This document shows positions 13,057-24,759 of a stretch of DNA of 64,000 bases, in pieces. Source of the stretch: Ramazzottius varieornatus (taxonomy: Eukaryota > Tardigrada > Eutardigrada > Parachela > Ramazzottiidae); NCBI GenBank assembly GCA_001949185.1, contig BDGG01000001.1, positions 159,739 to 223,738 of the forward strand. The letters are read 5' to 3'. Under the pieces are notes generated by a model. It did no database searches. It saw only the letters and a list, made by a program, of their open reading frames with translations, and was not told the origin of the DNA. Position numbers and translations under genes: made by a program. Position 1 is the first letter of the stretch; each line of letters opens with the position of its first letter.

Positions 13057-16033
13057 ATGGTAAAACTATACTTGCATGGGATCATACAGCTCGGTAAGCG
13101 TGGTTTTATATAAAAATAGTTCTGCTCCTCCTGTATCTTGAGAACGTGTGTTTGAAAGGACTAACTCCCCCTCTTTTGACTGCAGTGACAGTAGTCTGTG
13201 TGGCTTTAACATCGGCACAGGCGGAACCAATCAAGCGATACAATTACTACAAGAACCTCCCTACTGACGGTGCTCGAAGAACAGGTATCTTTTTTACCAC
13301 GAGATGATTTTATACCGTCAGTTCAACACAGTGTTCCATCAATAAACGGAAAGGGGGATTTCGACACTTTTGTGTCTGGTCTGCAGTAAGTGCAAGCATA
13401 TAGGTAACGACATTTTCTGCAATGTCTGCAGGTGTGACTGCGGCTGGGAGCAACTTGACGTTGAATGGAAAACCCCTGCGACTGATAAGTGGCGCCATGC
13501 ATTACTTCCGCATTGTTCCTCAATACTGGCGCAACCGACTGGCGCTGCTGAAGGCGGCGGGCTGTAATGCGGTGGAAACATACGTCCCATGGAACCTTCA
13601 TGAGCCCTCACCTGGGCACTTTGACTTTGAAGGCATCCTGGATGTCAGGTGGGTTACGTGAAAAGCATCGCCCAATGTATCTTGCTAACGGACTTCCCCT
13701 TGACTAACGCCATATACTCCGTTAACCTATCTCCAGTTGACAACAAAGTCTGGCTAGAGGTAGATGATAGCATTGATCGAATTTATCTGTGTAGAGATCA
13801 AAGACGCAATCTGCATACCAACAAACATCCATCACTCGAGGATACAGCTGCTGAATAGTGATAAATTATCCCTGAAAAAATCCGTTGTGCGTTGCAGGCG
13901 GTACATTGAGATTGCGGCAGAACTGGACTTGATGGTCATCTTCCGACCTGGACCATACATTTGTGCCGAGGTACGCTCCATGATCGATACCTTGGATCAT
14001 ATTCAACTTTGGCGGTTGAATGCTTTTCTTTTCCATTTTGACAGTGGGAGTTTGGCGGCATGCCGAGGTTTGTCCCCCATCAACCAATGTTCCTTTTACT
14101 TCAGCAGAGCTTCCGAATAATACTTGAATGTACGGGTTTGTAGCTGGCTTCTGGCCGACGACAACATGAAGGTGCGCAGCAGCTACGCTCCGTACGTCGA
14201 GGCCTCTGATCGATTCCTGCAAGAATTGATACCTCGGATAGCCAATCTGCAGTTTAGCCAGTCTGGCGGGCCCATTATCATGGTGCAGATTGAGAACGAA
14301 TACGGTGGCTTCGATCAAGATCGACGTTTCATGGATACGCTGCGAGACTCCCTCAAAAGGTTCGGAGTAACGGAGATGCTCTTCACCTCGGACGGTCCCA
14401 ACGACCTGGCAAAGGGTCAAGCTAGCGATGGTAAGACCATAGCGCTATTGCGCCAGATGGCCTTTTTAAGTTCATCCTGAACAGCCGCCGGCTAGTGCAA
14501 ATATCACCGGAAGACAAATCAAACAATTTGTCGACCATCGTAGTGTGGCTGACGGTGAACGAGCAAACAAATATGGGCGATGCGTTGGACAAGCTGACAG
14601 CTATACAGCCTAACAAGCCGTTAATGGTGATGGAGTACTGGAGTGGCTGGTTTGATCACTGGACAGAGCATCACCAGACCACCTCCATGGAGAAGTTCAG
14701 CAGCGAATTGACGACCATTTTGGCCCGTGGTGCCAGTGTCAACTTTTACATGTTCCACGGCGGCACCAACTTTGCCTTTATGAATGGCGCTAATATGGGC
14801 CTGTTCAATGTCTCAGCCGGCTACCAACCCACCATCACCAGGCAGGTTACAACATTCGATATACAAAGTCGTCAGATGGAGAGATACTCATGCTAATTCA
14901 ACCTGCTTCTTCCTACAGCTACGACTACGATGCCTTGGTCTCGGAAGATGGTCGCGTCACCCAAAAGTGGCACAAGACTCGAGAGTTGCTGGCCCAGTTC
15001 GGACTGTTGCCCGAAGAGCTGCAGGACCCGACGCAAAACGCAGCACCCAAATCGTTGGGGAGAATGCAAGTCGACGGATGGCTACCATTGACCACACTGA
15101 ACTCCTTCTTCCCCAGCTTCCAGCTCGAAAGCCCGCTGTGGATGGAGAAGTTAAAGTATAAGCCTTCCGGACAGTCTTACGGCTTTATCGCCTACGAAAG
15201 GATCCTGCCTGAGAGTAGCGGTGAATTGCTGCTAGGCGAAATGCACGATCGCGCTCTCATTTTGGTAGAGGGCCAGCAACACGCTCTCATTGACTTTGCA
15301 GCGTCGCTGAAAAAAGCCCACACCATCAAGGTACAATATTCTAGTCTTTCAACTATCGACACAAATTAAGCAATTTAAATTGTGACTTGGTTTGATTTGA
15401 TTACAGTTGACCAATAGCGTAGCTGGTCAGAAAGTGACCATCTTGGTCGAGAACATGGGTCGCGTCAACTACGGAAATTCCGCTGACAGTCAACGAAAAG
15501 GTCTGATGGGTCAGGTGACCTTGAACGGCAAGCCTCTGACCGGATGGACAGTTCGACCTATGGAGTTCACCTCCGTAGACGTGGCTGCGATATTCAACCC
15601 AACGACCGCATGGGACGGCCTTTCACCCTCCACCTCCGTTCCGGCTTGCTTCCGCTTCACTCTTAACCTCGACGAGGAACCTACCCAGGACACCTTTCTG
15701 GGCATGGAGGGTTGGGGGCGTGGTGTGGCTTTCGTCAATGGCTTCAACTTGGGTCGCTATTGGCCGACAGCTGGTCCGACCAAAACCATGTATGTACCGG
15801 CCCCCTTACTGAAGAAGGGCCGCAACACCTTTATCTTGTTCGAGCTGCACACCGTGGACAACGTACTGCAGTCCGTAGCTCAGCCTAATCTCGGTCCTGT
15901 CCAGCCTCACCAACCAGCAACATCGATGTCGCCCCAGCCATCTTCCTCACCGTCAAGTCATCATGATTACTTGTTTTACAATGTGCTAGCAGCTGCTCTG
16001 ATGATGCTAGCAACTATTACTTACCAACACTAA
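13057..16033 (+). CDS. Beta-galactosidase, glycoside hydrolase family 35
   Basis: Nine exons join in phase: 13057-13093, 13186-13284, 13432-13648, 13898-13970, 14045-14067, 14144-14430, 14457-14841, 14919-15330 and 15407-16033; 719 residues. It should cleave terminal beta-galactose from glycans in the secretory route or lysosome. The first exons encode a signal peptide. GH35 hallmarks follow: SGAMHYFRIVPQYW, NAVETYVPWNLHE, FRPGPYICAEWEFGG, the acid/base glutamate in VQIENEYGG, and the nucleophile glutamate in VMEYWSGWFDHW. A jelly-roll region with GRVNYG and GFNLGRYWP follows. A Ser/Pro-rich tail and a final hydrophobic segment suggest a GPI or membrane anchor. Oddities: intron 6 is only 26 nt (14431-14456) and intron 7 has a GC donor (14842). 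Both are forced by the frame. It stands alone, divergent from the BCH gene. Confidence 0.95.
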
Positions 16034-16476
16034 TGTTTCGCTTGAAATTGCCACTATAAAAGTACTCGTTACTTTTGAGCTGGTCTTAGCTTGCAGGCTG
16101 ACGGATCCTTTAATTTGGCGACAGATTTATTCTGATTGTTGTGATACGATTTTTGTTATGCTTTACCTTGTCTGTAGTTTGAGCGTACTTCAGTTATCTG
16201 ATATTCCACCACCGGAAACCATTCTGAGCGAAGAATTGCTGACTTATTCAGTTTGACCCCCCGGTTTAGTAATAGCCTTTTACGTAATGTTTCGCTTTCC
16301 TGGCAGGCCGCAGCGTGGATGAATGGCGGGCTGCATTTTGAAATCGTCTCGACAGACGACACATTTCGAACGCGAGAACGGTACCTACAGTATCAACTGC
16401 AAAACATCTTACTGTGTGTACACCGGGTACAGTAAAATTAATCTCAAAGTAGATAAAGAGTGCACAGAAGTTTGTG
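16034..16476. other. Convergent 3' region
   Basis: Tail-to-tail spacer between the beta-galactosidase and the small membrane protein gene. It holds only short, domainless frames on both strands. Confidence 0.5.
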
Positions 16477-17110
16477 CTACGTCTGGAACATAGCTTCAAT
16501 GACGCGCGTCAGTTCGGCTCTTTCCATAGCCAGACGTTTCCGTACAACTCGCATCCTTTTGTGGACGGCATTATCCTTATTGTAGATATGAAACATGCGC
16601 AGCAAAAAGCATTGGGAGAGAGCGAATATTGTGTAGATGGGAGCTAAAGGACTGAAATGCTTGACGGGCAACATCACGAACCATCCCAGCCACAATACCG
16701 TCGACGTCATCATCATCACCGTGGTCTTAATCACATCCTGAAAGCACCTTCTGTAGACTATCCACATCTGAATCTGAGTTCTACGAACTTACCTCGAGTA
16801 GCTGTTCCTGTAGCCGAAATTCCTCGGCTTTGATAACTTTGGACCTGATGTGATATTCCACCAAGTGGAAGTCGAGCGCCATCTGCCGCATGACTTGGAA
16901 GAACAGTACAGGGTTATTGGCGTACCGTCCGCGGTTACTGATGGCGCCATCGCCGTCGCCCTGGCCGTGTTCAGCACGTTGAACAGGTAAGTCTTCCAGC
17001 TCATGACTGTGATACTGGGGTGGCTCCCGAAGGTGGAAATCTCCATCGGGATTATTGAAAAACAATCGCCTTCGACGTTGCGGTGCTGGTCGGTGGGGCA
17101 ATAAAGCCAT
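16477..17110 (-). CDS. Small two-pass membrane protein, unrecognised
   Basis: Two exons (17110-16793 and 16737-16477) joined across a 55-nt GT-AG intron give 192 residues. The N-terminal ~100 residues are hydrophilic, with many His, Pro and Arg, and end in a charged helical stretch (FRLQEQLLE). The second exon encodes two hydrophobic segments separated by a short polar turn (VKHFSPLAP), then a basic amphipathic tail (HKRMRVVRKRLAMERAEL). I chose the ATG at 17110; the open frame extends slightly upstream but without an ATG. No family is recognised. Location in an internal membrane is an inference from the two hydrophobic helices and the lack of a signal peptide. Confidence 0.7.
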
Positions 17111-17394
17111 GTCGGAATATGACGGAAGAGAGACAGATACCACAAAACAAGTTGTTTTCTACGGTTATTCAAGGTTCAAAATTCGTAGGTGACAATCAAT
17201 CTAGGGCCAGATACTGCAGAATGTTTCGATTATTTACAAAAGTCTTGCAGGATAAAGGTGACCCTTTTTACCGCGCTGCACGAGGGCATCTAATTCTCCT
17301 TGGCATCCGAGTGTTTATATGTGTGAAACGGAACTGAGAGAAATTGCTCACCCACATCACTATCTCAAGCAGTGCACGTCTTCATCGTTGATAG

Positions 17395-17820
17395 GTACCT
17401 TGCGCGCCAGCCAGAATCTCACGACGAACGTTCAAATCTCACGTTGAACGGTGAGTCATCTTCGAGCGTGACGTAAGTTACGTTGAGCGCGCTTCGTGAC
17501 GGTGGCAAAATAACGACGAAGGCCCTGTTCGTTCGTTCGTGACGGTCAAATTTCACGACGCCGACTGCTCCGCGAATATTCAACTGTCTAAATTTCTCCC
17601 GTTCAGCAGTACAGCTCCGTGTACATACAGCACTCACGACCCGGGGCAAAGCCGAACGTTGCCCCAACTTATTTAATTTCTTAATCGGTTATTTTACACC
17701 GTTCGTCGTGTTTTTCTCGCAAAAGCCAAATTTAAATTTTACGTCGGGGAGAACCGTGAATTTCTCTAACGTGAAATTCCGCCGCTCGTAGCGAAATTCT
17801 GGCTGGCGCGCAAGGTCCCT
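17395..17820. mobile_element. MITE with ~26-bp terminal inverted repeats
   Basis: Left end 17395 onward reads GTACCTTGCGCGCCAGCCAG; the right end at 17792-17820 is its inverted copy (CTGGCTGGCGCGCAAGGTCC), differing by an indel near the tip. The ~420-bp interior is rich in ACG-containing short repeats (ACGACG, ACGTTGAACG, GTTCGTTCGT) and has no coding potential. This is the layout of a non-autonomous DNA transposon. I could not define a target-site duplication with confidence. Confidence 0.75.
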
Positions 17821-17875
17821 TATAGTCGGGTACGTGCGCCATCCAGAAAAATGCTCTTGGCGAGTTCGTGTGTTT

Positions 17876-17936
17876 CCAGCAAGTGGCGCACGCTTTCAGG
17901 GTTGTTGGCCGAACGCATGCGCCACTTGGGAAAATC
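17876..17936. repeat. Dispersed hairpin element, copy 3
   Basis: Arm AAGTGGCGCACGCTTTCAG at 17881 pairs with GCATGCGCCACTTGGG at 17916-17930, loop about 18 nt. It lies just beyond the MITE and downstream of RIBC2. Confidence 0.8.
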
Positions 17937-18050
17937 ATTTGGCTAAAGTCGTTTGCAGGCTTATCAATTTGCTTGAAAAAGAAACTCAAGACAACAAAAT
18001 TTTTGAGAAAGAACAGAGGGATAACATCAGATGACAAGAACGTGATAAAA

Positions 18051-19915
18051 TCATCGAGGGTCACGTTGGAACTGGTCGAAAAATTCTTCGGTAGGATTGG
18101 CTCGACCATAAACTGCCTTGGCGATCTCTTCCCTTTCCTGATCTTCCAGCACTTGTTTGCGATTAGCTTCGTCCATTCCTGCCCTAAGCAAAGCTCGTTC
18201 GGCTTTGAGCTTTTCCATCTGCGCTTCATACTCCACGCCCATGCTGCGGAAGTAATTGTCCCAGGTGTAGCCCTCCGCCCTTTCCTGGTTCTTGGCAATC
18301 TCTCTGTCGTGCTTTTGTCGCTCCCACATCTCGTAAATCTTTTTCTTCTCTTCGGGCGAGATACCCTTTCTGTCCCGTGGGTTCGTCGGATGCTCGTTCA
18401 GCAGGTCGCTGTTCATCGTGTTATTGATGTGGACCTTCTTGTCTTGGTTTTCTAATTCGCGAAGCCTGCGTTTACCCTCTTCCTGGTTCACAGCCTGAAC
18501 GGGCAAAAATGTGCAGAGTCCACTCAAAGACAGTCAGATTCATGGTACACGTACGATAGGAAATTATGGGATAGGCCTTTACATACGTACGTGACTGATT
18601 TACGCACTTTCCGACAGTTTTCTACGGTCGACTTCCCATTTAGCAGTCCTTTCCGCCTGTCTCATAATTTTCACCGAACTATATTTCTGCTTAATGCTTC
18701 ATGTGTGTTCGACAAGATACTTTTTGAATTACTAAAATTGGACGACGGGTTCGGGAGATACAAGGAGGTAAATAATGGCCATGGTTGCCCATGACCAATG
18801 ACGGTGACTGTACGAACGCGTGTATTGCTTACCAGTGATTCGTTGTAGTGGGAGACAGCCTTGTTCATCGCATGCTTCAAGTCCTTCGTGGCGTCCTCCC
18901 GTCCTCTCATCTTGGCTTCCTTGGCCATCGATTCTTTATGTGCGATATTATCCAAATGCCGTTCAAAGTCCTTTTTGGCCGCTTCCTCCCACATTTGTCT
19001 TTGCAAGTCATCCCTCTGCTTGTTGATGCTGTTCTTGATGTCCTCCGGCTGGCGAATCTTGTCGCTGTCGAACCTGCAAAGTCAATGAATGGTCAACTGC
19101 CGTTGACCGGTGTGCAAAGTTGGTATTACGTCAGGATACTTGATGGTCCGTAGATGGAGTAGTCGCCACTGGCGCCAACGGGAAGAAATGACTTGGAAGC
19201 GTTGGGATCGTTCAAGTCGTATGTGGAGGAATCTTCCTTGCGTTGGAAGTACCGTCTGTAACCATCCACCTCGTGCGCCAGAGCCTTCTTTACTTCCTTC
19301 TGTTGCGCGTCGATCAATTGATGAGCTATTGCCTGTCGACATGTGGCTTGGTCTGGAAGTAAACGCTAAAATTTTGGGATGAGTTTCTGAATTTGAACTT
19401 TTAGAACCCAAAACCTAGAACTTGTCGAATTTTGAAATTTCGAAAGCTTAAAAATCCGAATGTGAATTTAAATTTGACTTTTGAAAACTATGTACTGCGA
19501 ACTTACCAAATGTAAGATCGCGCATCTTCTCGGCCATTTCTTGCGCCTTTCTGACATGAACCTGCCGTTGCAGATCTTCCACATGATACTGCAGAGGAAC
19601 ACAAAATTAGGAGTTTAGCTTTTGGAAACACTCAAATGGACAGATCAAAGCGAAAAGGTTTGACTGCTGGGCTAGCAATGATTTATGCCAATAAAGGCGG
19701 ATATGCCGACTGTCAGACTGCACGATGTTTCCAAATGTCCTGGAGTGTGGGCAGTTTTCTGTGTGGCACTGAAAAAGGTAGTGACTGTTCTGTACCGCTT
19801 GTTTGGATGCATCAGCGTCAAATATCTTTCTTCCGCGCTCTTCCAAGGTCTGACGCTTCCGTGTCAGCCTATCATGCAGCGCGGTATCGATTGGCAGTTT
19901 CGTAAAATAGCTCAT
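18051..19915 (-). CDS. RIBC2: RIB43A-like with coiled coils protein (RIBC2)
   Basis: Five exons join in phase: 19915-19796, 19588-19507, 19352-19130, 19073-18833 and 18494-18051; 369 residues, close to the ~380 of vertebrate RIBC2. The protein is almost entirely charged helix. It follows RIBC2 in order: an N-terminal RK-rich helix, NDPNASKSFLP, the run DFERHLDNIAHKESMAK, SDLLNEHPT, GISPEEKKKIYEMWE, and the ending PTEEFFDQFQRDPR, which parallels the family's final 'GDYFTQFN' type motif. RIBC2 is a microtubule inner protein of the doublet protofilament ribbon in motile axonemes. The first exon (start at 19915) is short and less conserved, so the N-terminus is less certain. It is head to head with the pseudokinase gene 142 bp away. 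Confidence 0.9.
18560..18680. repeat. Dispersed repeat family 2, inverted copy in RIBC2 intron 4
   Basis: The reverse complement contains ATGAGACAGGCGGAAAGGAC and ACCGTAGAAAACTGTCGGAAA, closely matching the duplicated units at 63291-63400 and 63495-63600. It appears to be a third copy of that repeat, in opposite orientation. Confidence 0.65.
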
Positions 19916-19995
19916 GATTTTTCGGTCAAATAACAAACGACAAAATTTCACTAAGAATGTGGATACCGTGATCTAAGTAATAATCAGACGAATAT

Positions 19996-20009
19996 GTTTC
20001 CAAGGGGAT
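19996..20009. promoter_or_regulatory. Weak X-box-like site between RIBC2 and the pseudokinase
   Basis: GTTTCCAAGGGGAT fits the RFX X-box pattern (RYYNYY-N2-RRNRAC) except for the last base. It lies between two divergent genes, one of them ciliary. A single site with one mismatch is weak evidence. Confidence 0.25.
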
Positions 20010-20057
20010 CCAAGAATCTCCACGCCGTTATTACCTGCTCGATGAGACACAGTTAAC

Positions 20058-23000
20058 ATGACTTGGATCTGGCACAAAAATCCCTACGCATATCACGTGA
20101 GTCATTTCTTCTTCAATTTATTTTTTCCAATCAAACGTCATTTTTTCGCGGAAAATATGTTCAAGGGCAAATTTATTTCAGCTCATCAAATTGTACGATG
20201 AGGGCGTGGCAGGACATTCGGCCGTGGCTATTCCGTATTACCGACCCGATGATGCTCCTGGAAAGCTATCACCGAAGATTAATCGTCCGGAAAGTGGGCG
20301 TATTTTAAGCTATGACGAACGAGAAGCTAGCTGCGTCTTTGTCAAATGCTGGGAGATTGGCGGGAGTATTCAGTACTTGTCCATCGTCAAGGATCTGTTG
20401 ATGCTGTACACCTACAACGCTCCTCCAACATTCGTGCTGTACACTGACCTCTTCTGCAACTACAACGTCACTGTAAGGTACAAAAGCACACGTTAAGAGA
20501 AGTTAGTCGTTTACGTGGGAAGGCGGAACATGAATTCGACCAGACGTTTTCCCAAGTGGCGCACGTATCCAGGTACTAACACTGACAACGTGCGTCACTT
20601 AGGGAAATTAGTTTCCACAAGGTTATTATCGTAAGTGGCGCCCGCGCTCAGCTAAAAACAGCGAAACAGTGCGTTGCTTGATAACGCCGATATGGGGGAA
20701 ATCATCTACCGACGTTTCACGTATGAACAGTTCGAAACTTTCAACTTTGGGTATCTACGATCAATTGGCTTTGGGTGTCCCGTAGAATAATGGTATGCAA
20801 GTATTTTCTGTGCGGCATTTCTTCGAGCATGGGACGTTGTGGGATCATCTGCAGTGGATGGGTACCCGTGGGATCCCTTACAGCACGGTCCTGCTGGACA
20901 GGTGGCTGATTCAGCTTCTGACTACGATCGACTGGGCGCACTCCAACCAGTTGGTATTAGTGTGAGTTTGGCATACCCGCGATGGAACTGTAGAAAAATG
21001 ACTGAATTGAGTGATCGTATGGTTGCTACCTGCTTGTAGAAACCTGTCGTTGAAAAATATCTGCCTGACCGATGACGGTATGGACCTGCGCGTCGTGGAC
21101 TTTTTGCCTGCCGGCATGGTCAAGGAAGTCCTGAACGGATTGTCTTCGCCGCTAAAATGCCCGAAAGGTTCTGCTGGCTTGTGTTTGTAGAAGACGTTTT
21201 CGAACAAAGTCACCGTGCTGCGGCATTTCTTCAATCTGGTCTTTTTTAAAATGATTTAGCTGGACGTGTCTGCCTTGCAAACAAAATCGAGAATTCATAC
21301 CGAGTATCTAGATGTCATGGCTTTTATCATGAGAATGAGTCTACCGATTTCAAAATAGCTCAAAAAGAGGGCAGATGGAACTAAATGTGAGATTAGAAAG
21401 GGTTAAGAAACCGGAGGTAGATCTACAGCGATGCCACCACCTCCAGTAAAATTCTTCTGGAACAAACCTTCGAAGAAGATTTCTTAGAATTTTGGTAAGT
21501 GGCTCTTTTGGCTCAGTGGTTCATATATCTAGGGATTTCACTAACATTCCATTTCAGCTGATTTTTGATTGCTAGATGCAAGGATTTTGCCCCACAGGCG
21601 GCTGAAGGTTCAAACCTAACTGAAGCTCAAGTTTTTTGCCAGATTTCCCGTCGTTTTGCGCGTTCTGGTAGGCTCTCCATTTTTTATTAGAAAGAGCTAG
21701 CGCGAGCCAGTAGCAGCTGAGCTTGTGCGGGGCGCGAACTTCCTCGGTGAGAGCCAATCGCTTCCGGTAAAACGATCCGTCTCTTACTGCGTATTTGAAA
21801 GAGGAAAAGCTACTAGCCAAATCTCTTTTTCGGCTCTTTTCGCGCTCCCACATTTATCTACGGGAATACTCTGTAAATATTTGCTGCATCCGCGCAGTAC
21901 GTACTCGTACGTAACGATGCACCCCCGTAGGGGGTTGCGCAATCCGTGAAACTGGACTGGGGCTGCACTTCACTTGTACGACGACGTACTGCGCGGACGC
22001 AGCGAATACAGTAACTTTTTTTCATACGAGTATGTTAATACCATGACTAGTTCGGTCGAGACTTCATCACCGCAGCCCATACCACCGTCATTGTCAGTTG
22101 GCCGTTTTCTCCTACAGATGATCATATGCTGACACTCTTCAAACCCGAAAAATGGACTTCGGTCAACGACTTTGAGGCTGCCGCCTTCGTGTTGTTCCAA
22201 CTCAGTCTGGTCGGCCACACAGACTACCAGCGCGTCAAGATCCTGGCCCACCCCTACTGTGTTCGGGAACACTGGTCGGAGCTCATGACAGCAGTGTCGG
22301 AGGTCCACGGTACATTATGGATGCACACATTGGACAGGCTGGTGGGCGAAGAGCACGCCGAGCAGCGGGAAGACTTTGCCAAGGAGCTGCTATCGAGGAT
22401 TAAATACGCGCTGCAACACCCCATGATCAACATGGAATTGTGGGAAAGCGGCACGAATTTCAACAACGACCAGGACGATGTCGATAAATGCCAGCCCGAA
22501 CCACCTGTTCAACCGCAGCATAATCAGCCGGAGAGCAGTGTACTGGTCAGCTTCTTGGAACAAGCTTTTGAGTTTTTCCAGCACAACAGTCAAGGTAAGG
22601 CCTCGGGTGTAAAAAATCTAACAAAACAACGTTCGTTACGGCCAGAAAGTCTAGATTCAAATGCGCCACAGGCACGACGAGAAAGTATGGGCCAATAAAA
22701 ATTATTGACCACTTAAGCCTGCTTGCACAGACAGCGTTACGCCATCGTACACACTGGCTTGATACGGCCAACGTACTGTATTCCCTCGATAGTTCTGCGA
22801 ATCACGTGACTGTTCCGGTAAATATTACCCGGCGAGGATAGAAAATATTCATGCATTCAATCAAAGATTGCTCGCCAGTCAAGTAGAGTGACCGGCGACA
22901 GTCACACAAGCAGTGATATCACTGCGGGTGTAATATACTGTCCTGATGACGTAGTTCGCAGAACTATCGAGGGAATACGGTACATACAAACGCTACTATT

Positions 23001-24564
23001 TCCGCTAGGTCATTGACCACTAAGAGTGGCTACACAAAACCGAAATTCGAACGTAGGGAACTTTCCTATTGCGTCTGGATGTCCATCTTGTCGTGTTTTC
23101 TGCCTGGTCCATAATTTGGACTGTCCCATAATTTCTCGTCGTGAATGAATTCTGAATCGCTTTTTTGAACGATATGGGTGGTAGATTGTCACTCTTCTTC
23201 TACGTAGCTTTCGTACTAGAGGTGATAATCCTAAACCCTCCGCATGGTGTACACTTATCTGTCTTTCTAAATACTGTACAATACTGTTTTTTGAATGTTA
23301 GGGGACTTTGCGAGGATCTGCCACAGCATGCTAAAATTAGTGCCGACGGACCAGCAAGCAGCGTTCAACTCGCATCACCTGGTCATGTTCGCAGAGATGT
23401 TCGACAAACAAACAGACAGCGACCGCGGTGTGGCGCACAGCCTGGCTACAGTGCTAGCCGGCTTGCTTTATGCCGGTAAATTAATATCCTCCCCAGTAAT
23501 GTCACATCACCTTCACTTCTGTTTCCAACGTTGGTCTGCGTTCTCAGATGACGTGGATAAGCTAGCCTGTGCAGGCAACTTTGGTCCAAAGCTGATTCGT
23601 TTCCTGGACAAGCACCTTCAGGCACCCGACCTTCTGTGCATGCTGGCCACAGCCCTTTCCCAAATTCCTCTGTACATGTCTCGGGTCGGCTGTCTGACTC
23701 AACAACTGACCGACGTACCCGCCTTGTTCCGTTGTGCCTTCGCCCATTTCTGGGAATGGCCCACCTTGATGCCGCTTGTCATGTGTATACTGCAGGCTGT
23801 ATCAAGTAAGTATGAAAACCTTCTGTGTGACGTATTTGCGGTTCCGCCCATTGGACCGCCTTCTCGAGCCATTCCACCAGTAATAATTCAACGCTCACTG
23901 TTTACTAGTGCTTAATGGGCTGAAGAAACTGCTCGGGAGTCGGGACTCCAGAGTGATCTTCAGGCTTGATTGATTAATTGATACTCCCGATAAACAGATT
24001 CCTTTTTAGCTATGCCAGTGACGGATGTGGCAAGAACGCCGCTGGTGCCGCTGCTCATGTTGACCATCCACTGTCACGTGGATTTCCCCTGTGAAATCAA
24101 CTTGGCTCTACGGATGCTGCGTCGCTTGATACAGAAGAGCGACCTGGGCGCTTGTATGGTTATTCGTTTCCCAGTGGGAGGTGCTTTGTACAGCCCGGTG
24201 GACACGTTTCTTCGGATACTGGAACTCCACGGGAACAAGAACAGCCTTCGAAGGGAGATCGCGCTCATCACTGTCCGACTTTGGTCGACCGAGCGGTTCT
24301 TCGCCATTCTGATGCAAGATGGCTGGCTGAAGATATTCGCGGCGCTGATGTCGGCATCCCGTCAACAAAAGGTAATCCATATTCTGTCGGAAACCTCTCT
24401 ACAAACCAGTTTACGGGAATCTGCAGTAAATGCAATTTCTACAGGGCATCACGAAGCTGCTGAAGCAGTGCTTGGCTGATCGTAACTTGGTCATCATCGA
24501 CAATAAAATCTACCGGATTTCAAAAGAGCCGTTCATCAAGTCGGCTGAATATTTCGATTCGTAA
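20058..24564 (+). CDS. Pseudokinase with long C-terminal helical region
   Basis: Eight exons join in phase: 20058-20096, 20182-20472, 20786-20961, 21040-21167, 22118-22594, 23302-23805, 24010-24371 and 24445-24564; 698 residues. The first ~230 residues have a kinase layout: a glycine-poor loop (YDEGVAGHSAVAI), a beta-3 lysine in CVFVKCWE, HFFEHGTLWDHL after the hinge, then the VIB segment LVNLSLKNICL in place of HRDLKPEN, and VVDFLPAG in place of DFG. Loss of the catalytic Asp and of the DFG glycine predicts no phosphotransfer. TSVNDFEAAAFVLFQL matches subdomain IX. The rest is helical, HEAT/ARM-like, without a motif I can name. I cannot assign the family. A 72-nt stretch in exon 6 (from 23477) has splice-like ends in frame and may be an optional intron. 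Introns hold hairpins and two MITEs. Confidence 0.75.
20535..20685. repeat. Dispersed hairpin element, copy 4
   Basis: Arm CCCAAGTGGCGCACGT at 20551 pairs with ACGTGCGTCACTTAGGG at 20588; a second degenerate hairpin starts at 20632 (AAGTGGCGCCCGCGC). In intron 2 of the pseudokinase gene. Confidence 0.75.
21871..22013. mobile_element. Short MITE-like element with inverted ends
   Basis: The left end contains GCTGCATCCGCGCAGTACGT and the right end its inverted copy ACGTACTGCGCGGACGCAGC, with flanking homology making arms of about 35 nt. Total about 143 bp, inside intron 4 of the pseudokinase gene. No coding capacity. Confidence 0.7.
22773..22983. mobile_element. MITE with ~29-bp near-perfect terminal inverted repeats
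   Basis: Left end GTACTGTATTCCCTCGATAG (22773 on), continuing GTTCTGCGAA, recurs inverted at 22955-22983 with one mismatch. The ~210-bp element sits in intron 5 of the pseudokinase gene and encodes nothing recognisable. The interior contains an imperfect palindrome (ACTCTACTTGACTGG / CCGGCGACAGTCAC region). Confidence 0.8.
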
Positions 24565-24759
24565 AGTCTGAGACGCAGCTGTGAGGTACTATGATTGTAG
24601 GAAAATAGCCCGTAGCAGCCGAGCAACAATTCGAAACCAGTGTCGACTTCGCGAGACATGTCCCTCTCATGCGATCTTCCCTAACGTGTGCGTTGCGCGT
24701 TTGGTGCTTTATTAGCCGCTCTCAAAATAGAAAAGTGGCATAAATCCGTTACCGGTACA

